The notes beneath the pieces are model-generated. The model did not search any database and was not told where the DNA came from. It saw only the letters and a list, made by a program, of their open reading frames with translations. Positions 1-6,085 of a stretch of DNA of 64,000 nt are shown here, one piece after another; position 1 is the stretch's first letter; every line of letters starts with the position of its first letter. The stretch spans positions 62,001-126,000 of the forward strand of contig JAPKMW010000002.1 of NCBI GenBank assembly GCA_026645575.1, given 5' to 3'. The stretch is from Caldilineaceae bacterium. GTDB taxonomy: Bacteria > Chloroflexota > Anaerolineae > Caldilineales > Caldilineaceae. The translations under genes were made by a program, and so were the position numbers.

Positions 1-888
1 CAGCGTGTGTTGCTCGCCGGCCACTGTGATCAGATCGGCCTGGTCGTGACCTATATTGATGACAAAGGCTATCTCTACACCAAGCCCATCGGCGGCTGGG
101 ACCCTCAGCAGTTGATCGGTCAGCGGATGACAGTCTGGACGCAAAGCGGCCCGATTCCAGCGGTGATTGCCCGCAAGCCGATCCATTTGCTCAAGGAAGA
201 AGAGCGCAACAAAGTAGTGAAACTGGAAGAGATGTGGCTCGACATCGGCGCCCGTGACAAAGCCGACGCCGCCAGCGTTGTGATGATCGGCGACCCGGTG
301 ACGCTGGAGCTAGGCTACCAGGAGTTGCGCAATGGTCTCGCCAACGCGCCGGGCATGGATAACATCACCGGCGTCTGGGTGGTGATCGAGGCGTTGCGAC
401 GGGCGGCGCTGCAACCGCTCAATTGTGCGATCTATGCCGTCTCTACCGTGCAAGAAGAGATTGGCCTGCGCGGCGCCTATACCAGCACCTTTGGCGTGGC
501 GCCCCACATCGGCATTGCCGTCGATGTCACCCATGCTACCGACTGCCCGACGATGGATCAGAAGCAGGGGGGCGACATCAAGCTGGGGGGCGGCCCGGTC
601 ATTGAGCGGGGGCCAAATGTCAATCCCCGCCTTTTTACCCGGCTGGTGGAAACGGCAAACAATCAACAGATCCCCTACCAAATCGCGGCTCATGGTCGCG
701 GCACCGGCACCGACGCCAATGCCATTCAGCTTTCTCGCGCCGGCGTTGTCACCGGGCTGGTCAGTATTCCCAACCGCTACATGCACAGCGCCGTTGAAAC
801 CATTGCGCTGGAGGACATTGATCGTTCGGCTGATCTGCTGGCTGCCTTTATGGTCAACCTCAGCGGGACAGAAGACTTTACGCCGTAA
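1..888 (+). CDS. M42 family metallo-aminopeptidase (5' end missing)
   Basis: The frame is open from base 1, so the start lies left of the window; 295 residues are visible, most of a family that is usually about 350 aa. M42 enzymes are cytosolic, di-metal, tetrahedral aminopeptidases (glutamyl aminopeptidase/endoglucanase M group). The metal and catalytic residues are in order: His8 in GHCDQIG, Asp120 in PGMDNITG, the Glu152-Glu153 pair in VQEEIGLRG, Asp175 in AVDVTHATD and His262 near MHSAVET (numbered from base 1). The C-terminus is complete. It converges with the superoxide dismutase gene and is separated from it by a perfect palindromic terminator. The precise substrate cannot be read from the sequence. 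Confidence 0.93.
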   Translation, partial: QRVLLAGHCDQIGLVVTYIDDKGYLYTKPIGGWDPQQLIGQRMTVWTQSGPIPAVIARKPIHLLKEEERNKVVKLEEMWLDIGARDKADAASVVMIGDPVTLELGYQELRNGLANAPGMDNITGVWVVIEALRRAALQPLNCAIYAVSTVQEEIGLRGAYTSTFGVAPHIGIAVDVTHATDCPTMDQKQGGDIKLGGGPVIERGPNVNPRLFTRLVETANNQQIPYQIAAHGRGTGTDANAIQLSRAGVVTGLVSIPNRYMHSAVETIALEDIDRSADLLAAFMVNLSGTEDFTP

Positions 889-891
889 ACC

Positions 892-962
892 ATTCGTTGT
901 TAAGAAAATAAAAAGCGGAGTGGATCATGTCCACTCCGCTTTTTATTTTCTTAACAACGAAT
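892..962. terminator. Perfect 33-bp palindrome, bidirectional terminator
   Basis: Both arms (892-924 and 930-962) are exact reverse complements around a 5-nt loop. An A-rich then GC-rich stem gives a U-tract in either direction, as expected between the convergent peptidase (+) and superoxide dismutase (-) genes. Confidence 0.9.
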
Positions 963-1013
963 AATTAACAATGCTCAATTTTTCATTGACAATGAATTAT
1001 TCGCCCCGCCCAA

Positions 1014-1622
1014 CTACTTGGCGGCCGCGTAATTCTTCGCCACTGCATTCCAGTTCACCACGTTCCAGAAGGCGCCGATATAATCCGGGCGGCGGTTCTG
1101 GTAGTTGAGGTAATAGGCATGTTCCCACACATCCAGACCCAGGATCGGGGTGTCGCCCTGCATGAGGGGGCTGTCCTGGTTGGCGGTGCTATAGACATCC
1201 AAGCTGCCATCTTTCTTGACCACGAGCCAGGCCCACCCGCTGCCAAAGCGCGTGGTGGCGGCGGCGGCAAACTTCGTCTTGAAGTCGTCGAAGCTGCCAA
1301 ACTTGGCATTAATGGCGGAAGCGAGATCACCGGTCGGTGCGCCGCCGGCATTGGGACCCATGGTGTTCCAGAAGAGGGTGTGGTTGTGATGACCGCCGCC
1401 ATTGTTCTGGACGGCTGTCTTCTTGTCGGCCGGCACCTGATCCATGTTGCGCAGGATCTCTTCAATGCTCTTGTTCTCCAAACTAGTGCCGGCGAGGGCA
1501 TTGTTCAGATTGGTGACATAGGTATTGTGGTGCTTGGTGCGATGGATGTTCATCGTGCGGGCATCGATGTGAGGTTCCAACGCATCCTCGGCGTAGGGCA
1601 ACTCAGGCAATGTAAAGGCCAT
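1014..1622 (-). CDS. sodA: Superoxide dismutase, Mn type
   Basis: A 202-aa Fe/Mn-family superoxide dismutase, which disproportionates superoxide to oxygen and peroxide, probably in the cytosol since no signal peptide is seen. The four metal ligands are His27, His81, Asp164 (in DVWEHAYY) and His168. Gly77 before HHNH and Gln149 in the ANQDSPL segment are typical of Mn-specific or cambialistic members, though metal use cannot be proved from sequence. The ATG at 1622 is chosen because AAGGAGG lies just upstream; a frame extension to 1676 is not needed. A good sigma-70 promoter and a 16-bp dyad lie about 115-160 bp upstream. The gene is monocistronic and ends in the 892-962 terminator. Confidence 0.95.
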   Translation of the reverse strand: MAFTLPELPYAEDALEPHIDARTMNIHRTKHHNTYVTNLNNALAGTSLENKSIEEILRNMDQVPADKKTAVQNNGGGHHNHTLFWNTMGPNAGGAPTGDLASAINAKFGSFDDFKTKFAAAATTRFGSGWAWLVVKKDGSLDVYSTANQDSPLMQGDTPILGLDVWEHAYYLNYQNRRPDYIGAFWNVVNWNAVAKNYAAAK

Positions 1623-1738
1623 GATTTCCTCCTTGCGTGGCGGCGGCAGTGGGTCATTAACCTGACCTGCCGCCAATTTGTTTTATCGGGCAAAAGAATT
1701 AAATTCAAACTGCTCTACTATAGCGAATGGTTAGGCAA

Positions 1739-1754
1739 ACTACAGTGCTGTAGT
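1739..1754. promoter_or_regulatory. Dyad operator candidate at the sodA start site
   Basis: ACTACAG-TG-CTGTAGT is a perfect 7+7 inverted repeat. It overlaps the -10 box and expected transcription start of the minus-strand promoter at 1752-1781, the usual place for a repressor. The TACA/TGTA halves recall BlaI/CopY-type operators, but the spacing differs, so the regulator is unknown. Confidence 0.5.
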
Positions 1755-1781
1755 ATACAAAGTGAGCGCCAAGAACGTCAA
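1752..1781 (-). promoter_or_regulatory. Sigma-70 type promoter of sodA
   Basis: On the minus strand TTGACG (1781-1776), an 18-bp spacer and TATACT (1757-1752) match the -35/-10 consensus closely. The predicted start near 1745 leaves a leader of about 120 nt. The -35 box overlaps the last codons of the upstream methyltransferase gene. Confidence 0.65.
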
Positions 1782-2326
1782 ACCTTTGCGCTCATGCGGA
1801 CGAACATAGCACGCCGGCGATGCACCTGGACTTGCCAACCTTCGTTCTGTAACACTTGGATCGTCGGACGATCCAGGTGGCAGTTGTGGGCGATTTTTCG
1901 CCACCAGGGAGTGATGGCGCGGAAAAAGGTTGCCAGCCAACGGGTTTGGGGGCGTATATGTTCGACCATATGCAACGTGCCGCCTGGCTTGAGAACGCGC
2001 CGAATTTCCTGCAACGCCACCGCTTGATCGGCCACGGAGCAGAAGACCAGGCTGCTGACCACATGGTCAAAAGCGGCATCGGGGTAGGGCAGGCATTCGG
2101 CGCCGGCGACATCAATGGTGATCGGGATGGCGCAGGTGGCGGCCACGGCGCGGGCTTTGTGCGCCCGTTCGACATCCGGTTCAATGGCCCAAATGTGGGC
2201 AGCTTGCCGGTAATAAGGCAGATTGACGCCTTCACCGACGCCGATTTCCAACACATCGCCGGTTAAGTCGGCTACCAGGCGAGCGCGCCAACCCCGGCGG
2301 CTGGTTGGTTGCAGTGATCGGTTCAT
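1778..2326 (-). CDS. Class I SAM-dependent methyltransferase
   Basis: A 182-aa protein with a Rossmann-fold methyltransferase core. Motif I is VLEIGVGEGVN (about residues 25-35), an acidic residue ends strand 2 (AIEPD), and motif IV/post-I lies around FDHVVSSLVFCSV, followed by IRRVLKPGGTLHMVEH. The fold resembles the METTL7/phosphatidylethanolamine methyltransferase-like group (Methyltransf_11), but the substrate is not predictable. The ATG at 2326 is preceded by GGAGG four bases upstream. The gene reads toward sodA on the same strand, but sodA has its own promoter inside the 3' end of this gene, so the two can be expressed separately. Confidence 0.85.
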   Translation of the reverse strand: MNRSLQPTSRRGWRARLVADLTGDVLEIGVGEGVNLPYYRQAAHIWAIEPDVERAHKARAVAATCAIPITIDVAGAECLPYPDAAFDHVVSSLVFCSVADQAVALQEIRRVLKPGGTLHMVEHIRPQTRWLATFFRAITPWWRKIAHNCHLDRPTIQVLQNEGWQVQVHRRRAMFVRMSAKV

Positions 2327-2400
2327 GGGCCTCCGTTTCTGACAGGTGACAAGGTGACAGGGCTGGGATCAGCGACAGATTCCCCGGCTGTATCATTAAT

Positions 2401-2470
2401 AGTCCGCAGTCGCGTAGTCGCGTAGTCCAGCGTCGGCCTATTGCCACCTTGGCGACGTTGCGGTCTACTG
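2401..2470 (+). repeat. Dispersed intergenic repeat, copy A
   Basis: Begins AGTCCGCAGT and ends TTGCGGTCTACTG, the same borders as the copies at 3011-3110, 12892-12955 and 17825-17890. The middle is divergent and carries a GCGTAGTC tandem. Confidence 0.5.
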
Positions 2471-2556
2471 ATTATAGGTGATGGTGGAGAATTTGGGAAG
2501 CAAGCGGTGAGCGGGTGATAGTGTAGTGAATTAGTGCAAATCGCACCTTTGCCAAT

Positions 2557-2585
2557 TTGCACCATTTTCTGGCATCGTGTATACT
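2557..2585 (+). promoter_or_regulatory. Strong sigma-70 promoter in front of the hairpin RNA
   Basis: TTGCAC (2557-2562), exactly 17 bp, then TATACT (2580-2585). The expected start is 2591-2593, the first base of the following hairpin, with no reading frame downstream. Confidence 0.65.
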
Positions 2586-2591
2586 ACGGGT

Positions 2592-2667
2592 CATCCGGTG
2601 AATGGATTTACAGTGCGGCTAATAACCGCTTCGGGGGAACTGTAAATTCGTTTACCGGATTTTTTTT
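2592..2667 (+). ncRNA. Candidate small RNA of about 76 nt, family unknown
   Basis: A near-consensus promoter is followed at once by an imperfect 22-bp stem (2593-2614 with 2639-2660) and a run of eight T (2660-2667), so any transcript would be a single folded RNA of about 76 nt. The loop carries a second hairpin with GCGG/CCGC arms (2615-2629) and then a G-rich stretch. I do not recognise a known family: it is too short for 6S RNA and lacks SRP and tmRNA landmarks. Alternatively it may be a terminator for an unseen upstream transcript, but the promoter placement argues against that. Confidence 0.5.
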
Positions 2668-2713
2668 ACCCAAAATTCAGACAACCTAAAATTCAGATAA
2701 TGGTCTGGGCTTA

Positions 2714-2786
2714 GCGCCCCTTCCTGAAAGAGGCAACAAGCGTCAACCATACGCAACCTGCTACCGCCTCTTCCAGAAAGGGGCGC
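2714..2786. repeat. 21-bp imperfect inverted repeat with nested hairpin
   Basis: Arms 2714-2734 and 2766-2786 pair with two mismatches. The loop contains a GCGT/ACGC mini-hairpin, the same hairpin-in-hairpin plan as the candidate RNA at 2592. Confidence 0.6.
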
Positions 2787-2819
2787 CATCTGTTTATAGA
2801 AAGCACTCCTGCCAGAAAA

Positions 2820-2862
2820 GTGCAACAGATCAGAATGGTTGGGTGTCACTGATCTGTTGCAC
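2820..2862. repeat. Perfect 14-bp inverted repeat
   Basis: GTGCAACAGATCAG at 2820-2833 and its exact complement at 2849-2862 enclose a 15-nt loop. There is no T-tract on either side, so it is not a classical terminator. Confidence 0.65.
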
Positions 2863-2915
2863 CGAGGGACAAGGTAAGCTTCCACACCACTGTTATCACC
2901 TTAAAAAAAGGAGAT

Positions 2916-2948
2916 GCCCCTTTCCGATCGCTGCATCGACAAAGGGGC
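2916..2948. repeat. Hairpin with GCCCCTTT/AAAGGGGC arms
   Basis: Outer arms 2916-2923 and 2941-2948 enclose a smaller CGAT/ATCG hairpin. A poly-A run and GGAG precede it, but no gene follows. Confidence 0.5.
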
Positions 2949-3010
2949 GGGAGGGTGCTGGAAGGAATATTGTTACCAGGCGAGGGTGTCCTCACCTAGA
3001 TCAGCGCGTT

Positions 3011-3110
3011 GTCAGTAGTCCGCAGCAGGAGTTCGCAGTCGGTTCCAGAGGGAACTCAGCCCGGAGTTCAGAGTCGGGTTATTGCGATCCCAGTTGCGCT
3101 GCGGTCCACG
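3011..3110 (+). repeat. Dispersed intergenic repeat, copy B
   Basis: Starts GTCAGTAGTCCGCAG and ends near GCGGTCCACG. From about 3066 to 3110 it matches the reverse strand of 17825-17871 almost base for base, including the 20-mer GTTCAGAGTCGGGTTATTGC. Confidence 0.75.
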
Positions 3111-3147
3111 ATGATTGGTGTTCTGCCTATCCGTTGTCATGCCACAC

Positions 3148-3810
3148 TTACGCCAATTGTTGAGCAAAGAAGGTGGCATGTTCGCGGCTCTGAATATCGA
3201 GCTTGCGAAAGATATTATGAACATGATTTTTGACCGTACCTACTTCGATGACCAGGGCTTCGGCAATCTCCTGATTGCTGCTGCCGAGCGCCATCAAATG
3301 GAGGACTTCCCGTTCGCGAGCGGTCAACTCTTCGCATTGACTCCGCCGGTTGGTCAATTGATGAATACTGTCGGCGTCGCTCATCCGCTTTAGCTCATTG
3401 ATGCGAGCAATCAAGCCGGCAGCAATGGGGGGCGGAATAGGGAATTCATCCTTGGCTAACGCTCGAATCTTTTCCGCCAGATTGGTCAGCGATTCATTTT
3501 CATAGACATACCCGGCGGCGCCTTCTTCAATACAGTGAAGAATAGCAGCCTTGGAGTTAATCATGTCAGTGACCAACACTTTGACGGCATAATTCTTACT
3601 GCTGACGATCCGGGCCAGGCGCAACGCCGCATTGTCCGGCAAGGTGACGCTAGCCAGCACCACATCACAATGACAAGTATCGAGAAAATCGAGCGCCGCC
3701 TCCACAGTGGCGGCATACCCACTGATGATTATCCCTGCCCTATCTTGGAGTGCGGTCCCAATCAGATCGCCCACCAGACGGTGTTCATGCACAACTAACA
3801 CACGAATCAC
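3148..3810 (-). CDS. LuxR-family regulator with non-phosphorylatable receiver
   Basis: A 220-aa NarL/FixJ-type architecture: receiver fold (about 1-120) and a LuxR helix-turn-helix (about 155-215, ELTAREREVLHLMALGSSNQEIAE then GTVKNHVHNIFRKL). The receiver is degenerate. The acidic pair is His8-Glu9-His10, the phosphoacceptor position is Ser54 (VVLASVTLP where DIxLP is normal) and the conserved Lys is replaced by Glu (GYVYEN). It therefore probably works without phosphorylation, by ligand, dimerisation or partner binding. It starts with GTG at 3810 and has a TAGACA-17-TATACT promoter upstream. No kinase gene adjoins it. It is paralogous to the gene at 5279, which has the same Asp-to-Ser change. 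Confidence 0.88.
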   Translation of the reverse strand: MIRVLVVHEHRLVGDLIGTALQDRAGIIISGYAATVEAALDFLDTCHCDVVLASVTLPDNAALRLARIVSSKNYAVKVLVTDMINSKAAILHCIEEGAAGYVYENESLTNLAEKIRALAKDEFPIPPPIAAGLIARINELKRMSDADSIHQLTNRRSQCEELTAREREVLHLMALGSSNQEIAEALVIEVGTVKNHVHNIFRKLDIQSREHATFFAQQLA

Positions 3811-3903
3811 AAAAGCCCCCTGTTTCCACTAGCGATGTTGTCCCCATGAGCCTTGCTCAATTGTGTGTCTAGTGCTATACGCAGCAGACAATTTATTTTC
3901 TAT

Positions 3904-3932
3904 AGTATATAACGTAAATCTTTGGCTGTCTA
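3904..3932 (-). promoter_or_regulatory. Sigma-70 promoter of the atypical LuxR gene
   Basis: Minus strand: TAGACA (3932-3927), 17 bp, TATACT (3909-3904). The leader to the GTG at 3810 would be about 85-90 nt. Confidence 0.6.
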
Positions 3933-3971
3933 TGGGGAGTTTCACTACTCTTTGGTGTAGGTAGATCCCTA

Positions 3972-4604
3972 CTACACCAACCCCTTCTGTACAGCATAGA
4001 CGGCTGCTTCTACACGCGAGGATGCGTCAAACTTTACAAACAAGGAATGTAAATGCTTTTCAACGGTCTTTTCACTAATCGCCAACGCCGCCGCAATCTC
4101 TTGATTCGTCTTGCCGGCTACGAGATGGGGTAGCACATCGAGTTCGCGGGCCGTTAATGCTTGCCCTTGTTCAGCATTCTGTTGGAACCAGGCACCCACC
4201 TTGGCAGTGGCCTGCCGGCTATACCACCCCTCTTGACCCCGAGCAATACTACGGACGGCTTCCACCAGCAGATCGGGCGCCTCATCTTTAAGTAAATAAC
4301 CGGCGGCGCCATTCTGCATCAAGGTGCGGATAAAGTGGGCGTCGGCATGAGCGCTAAAACCGAGGATATGGACTTGCGGTTTCACCCCTTTTAACTGGCG
4401 CGCCACCTCCGCACCGGAAAGGCCAGGCAACAACATATCAAGCAGCAACACATCCGGTTGGGTCGCTATGACAAGGGGCAGCACTTCTTCACCACGACCG
4501 GCTTCGGCGACAACCAATAGATCCGGCGCCTGCTCTAGCAGAACACGCGCCCCCCGGCGTACAACCGGATGATCATCGGCCAACAGAACACGAATCTTTC
4601 TCAA
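3972..4604 (-). CDS. NarL/FixJ response regulator (canonical receiver)
   Basis: A 210-aa DNA-binding response regulator. The receiver (1-120) has the intact acidic pair Asp10-Asp11, phosphoacceptor Asp56 in VLLLDMLLPG, and the signalling Lys in GYLLKDEAP. The C-terminal LuxR HTH (about 145-205) has LTARELDVLPHLVAGKTNQE and KTVEKHLHSLFVKF. It starts with TTG at 4604, supported by AGGAGG five bases upstream. There is no neighbouring histidine kinase, so it is an orphan here. It sits between two atypical paralogues, the opposite of their Asp-to-Ser pattern. A 16-bp tandem carrying TATAGT boxes lies 130-160 bp upstream. Confidence 0.9.
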   Translation of the reverse strand: MRKIRVLLADDHPVVRRGARVLLEQAPDLLVVAEAGRGEEVLPLVIATQPDVLLLDMLLPGLSGAEVARQLKGVKPQVHILGFSAHADAHFIRTLMQNGAAGYLLKDEAPDLLVEAVRSIARGQEGWYSRQATAKVGAWFQQNAEQGQALTARELDVLPHLVAGKTNQEIAAALAISEKTVEKHLHSLFVKFDASSRVEAAVYAVQKGLV

Positions 4605-4732
4605 AAGCGCCTCCTAAACCAATGGCGATACTCAACCTGGCACGAGCCTGGGGTCAATCAACGCTAGCTGCGAAAACTTGTTTGGGAGTACCTAACTTGG
4701 GGTAGGAAGGGTTAGATCGTTGGTTTACCATT

Positions 4733-4764
4733 GTCGGTCTACTATAGCGTCGGTCTACTATAGC
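4733..4764. repeat. 16-bp tandem duplication containing -10-like boxes
   Basis: GTCGGTCTACTATAGC occurs at 4733-4748 and again at 4749-4764 without a gap. On the minus strand each copy presents TATAGT, so it may be a duplicated -10 region or operator for the response regulator that starts at 4604. Confidence 0.6.
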
Positions 4765-5147
4765 CTACTAGCACCTAAGTGTATAAAAAAGTGTAGAATA
4801 ACCGTATAGCTATGGATACAGAGAGCAGATACACACAGAGACACGATCACCACTTGGTACAGTAACACACGTGGTTATCGCCAGGTGGATTGCATTCATT
4901 AGCACAGCGTTAAGGAGAATTACACCGGGGAGTAAGCATGTTCTGTGCGATTTCAACAGACAAATCAGACTGGCACGGAGCGGGCCTACTCCCCGCTGAA
5001 TATTGTCAGATTTGCCCACCCTGTCGGATCCGACAGGCATGAAGCTGCCTACTTCGGCAAAGCAAACTGGCGTTCGGGTCGTTCCCTTCATCTAATAAAT
5101 CCCGTACGCTGAGTGGTAGCACAAAGTCGCTCAAATGAGCGGCAAAA

Positions 5148-5213
5148 TGTTGGTTAGCCTGGTGGTTTCGACAAGCGTTCGCACCGAAGTTTCACCCCCC
5201 AGGCTAACCAACA
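5148..5213 (+). promoter_or_regulatory. 15-bp leader hairpin before the LuxR-type gene
   Basis: TGTTGGTTAGCCTGG (5148-5162) pairs perfectly with 5199-5213, enclosing 36 nt with its own short pairing. It sits 66 bp before the ATG at 5279 and could be an attenuator or an mRNA-stabilising leader; no known riboswitch motif is recognised. Confidence 0.45.
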
Positions 5214-5278
5214 ACTAAACTAACCATCACCACACAGGAGAAAAGAAAGCTTGAGCAAAATACACACAGGAGGAGTAC

Positions 5279-5965
5279 ATGAGCCGCACTCGCATTTTTA
5301 TCGTCCACGAAAACCCGACCGTCGCCAGCCAGGCCGCCACGTATTTGAACAATGAACCCCATTTACATGTCATGGATCTGATGAGTTCGCCTAATGAAGC
5401 GTTGGCCTATATTGGGAATGGGAACTGTGATTTTGTTCTTGTCTCCACCACCTTAGCCAAAAACGGCGCCATGCAGTTGATCAAAGGGTTGCGCCAACAA
5501 TGTAACCAGGTCAAGGTCATTGTAACGGGCCTGCAAAATGATCCCAAAGAAATTCTGACCTATATTGCTGCCGGCGCTGTGGGATATATTCTAAAGAAAG
5601 AGGGGGTGCAAGGCTGGACGAATCATATTCACACCGTTCGCAATGGCAAGCCGATTGTTTCACCGGCTGTCGCTGCCGCCATGATGATGCATCTTAATAC
5701 CCTCAGCCGCTTAACCACCCGCTTTGAACCCAAAGCGACCCTCTATGCTAATCTTACCAATCGCGAGTGTGAAATCTTGCAACTGTTAGCGGAAGGCGTT
5801 TCTAATGAGGCGATTGCCCTTCGGCTCTTGATTGGCATTGGCACCGTCAAAAATCATGTCCACAATGTGTTGAAAAAATTAAAATTACGCAGTCGCAAAG
5901 ATGCCGCCGCTTATCACAGCTTTGTGCAAGCACAGCCGACAGTCGCCCAACTGGCTTACGCCTAA
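5279..5965 (+). CDS. LuxR-family regulator with non-phosphorylatable receiver
   Basis: A 228-aa receiver-HTH protein. The receiver has His10-Glu11 where the acidic pair belongs and Ser56 (DFVLVSTTLAKNG) in place of the phosphoacceptor Asp, while the GYILKK lysine is kept. The LuxR HTH (about 160-215) reads LTNRECEILQLLAEGVSNEA and GIGTVKNHVHNVLKKLKL, sharing GTVKNHVHN with the regulator at 3148. The two are evident paralogues and likely act independently of a kinase. The ATG at 5279 has a perfect AGGAGGAG Shine-Dalgarno. It is preceded by a structured leader and followed by a bidirectional terminator. Confidence 0.88.
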   Translation: MSRTRIFIVHENPTVASQAATYLNNEPHLHVMDLMSSPNEALAYIGNGNCDFVLVSTTLAKNGAMQLIKGLRQQCNQVKVIVTGLQNDPKEILTYIAAGAVGYILKKEGVQGWTNHIHTVRNGKPIVSPAVAAAMMMHLNTLSRLTTRFEPKATLYANLTNRECEILQLLAEGVSNEAIALRLLIGIGTVKNHVHNVLKKLKLRSRKDAAAYHSFVQAQPTVAQLAYA

Positions 5966-5978
5966 GTCGGTCGGATCG

Positions 5979-6031
5979 TCGCCATCAAAAAAGTCCGCCT
6001 TCTTGAAAAAGGCGGACTTTTTTGATGGCGA
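5979..6031. terminator. 23-bp perfect stem, bidirectional terminator
   Basis: Arms 5979-6001 and 6009-6031 are exact complements with a 7-nt loop; internal A/T runs give a U-tract either way. It serves the convergent LuxR-type (+) and protease (-) genes. Confidence 0.9.
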
Positions 6032-6085
6032 CCTAAGTGGAGGAGTTCGCACATAGGCATACAAACCCCTCTGGTGCTGGTATGG

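Larger units (their letters stand above)
2327..3147. other. 820-bp gene-free region with successive hairpins
   Basis: No credible protein gene is present. The stretch contains a dispersed-repeat copy (2401-2470), a promoter-hairpin-terminator unit (2557-2667), three further inverted repeats (2714-2786, 2820-2862, 2916-2948) and another dispersed-repeat copy (3011-3110). Several hairpins carry a smaller hairpin in their loop. The density of structure suggests RNA-level function or accumulation of palindromic elements. Confidence 0.6.
4605..5278. other. 674-bp intergenic region with repeats and a structured leader
   Basis: Between divergent LuxR-type regulators. It holds a 16-bp tandem duplication (4733-4764), several short dyads (for example CCTGTCGGATCCGACAGG near 5020-5037) and a long hairpin (5148-5213) ahead of the gene at 5279. 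No coding sequence is convincing. Confidence 0.6.

Noticed and set aside
4810..5091. 93-codon minus-strand frame between regulators
   Set aside because: No ribosome-binding site, protein composition unlike a folded domain, and it spans short palindromes.
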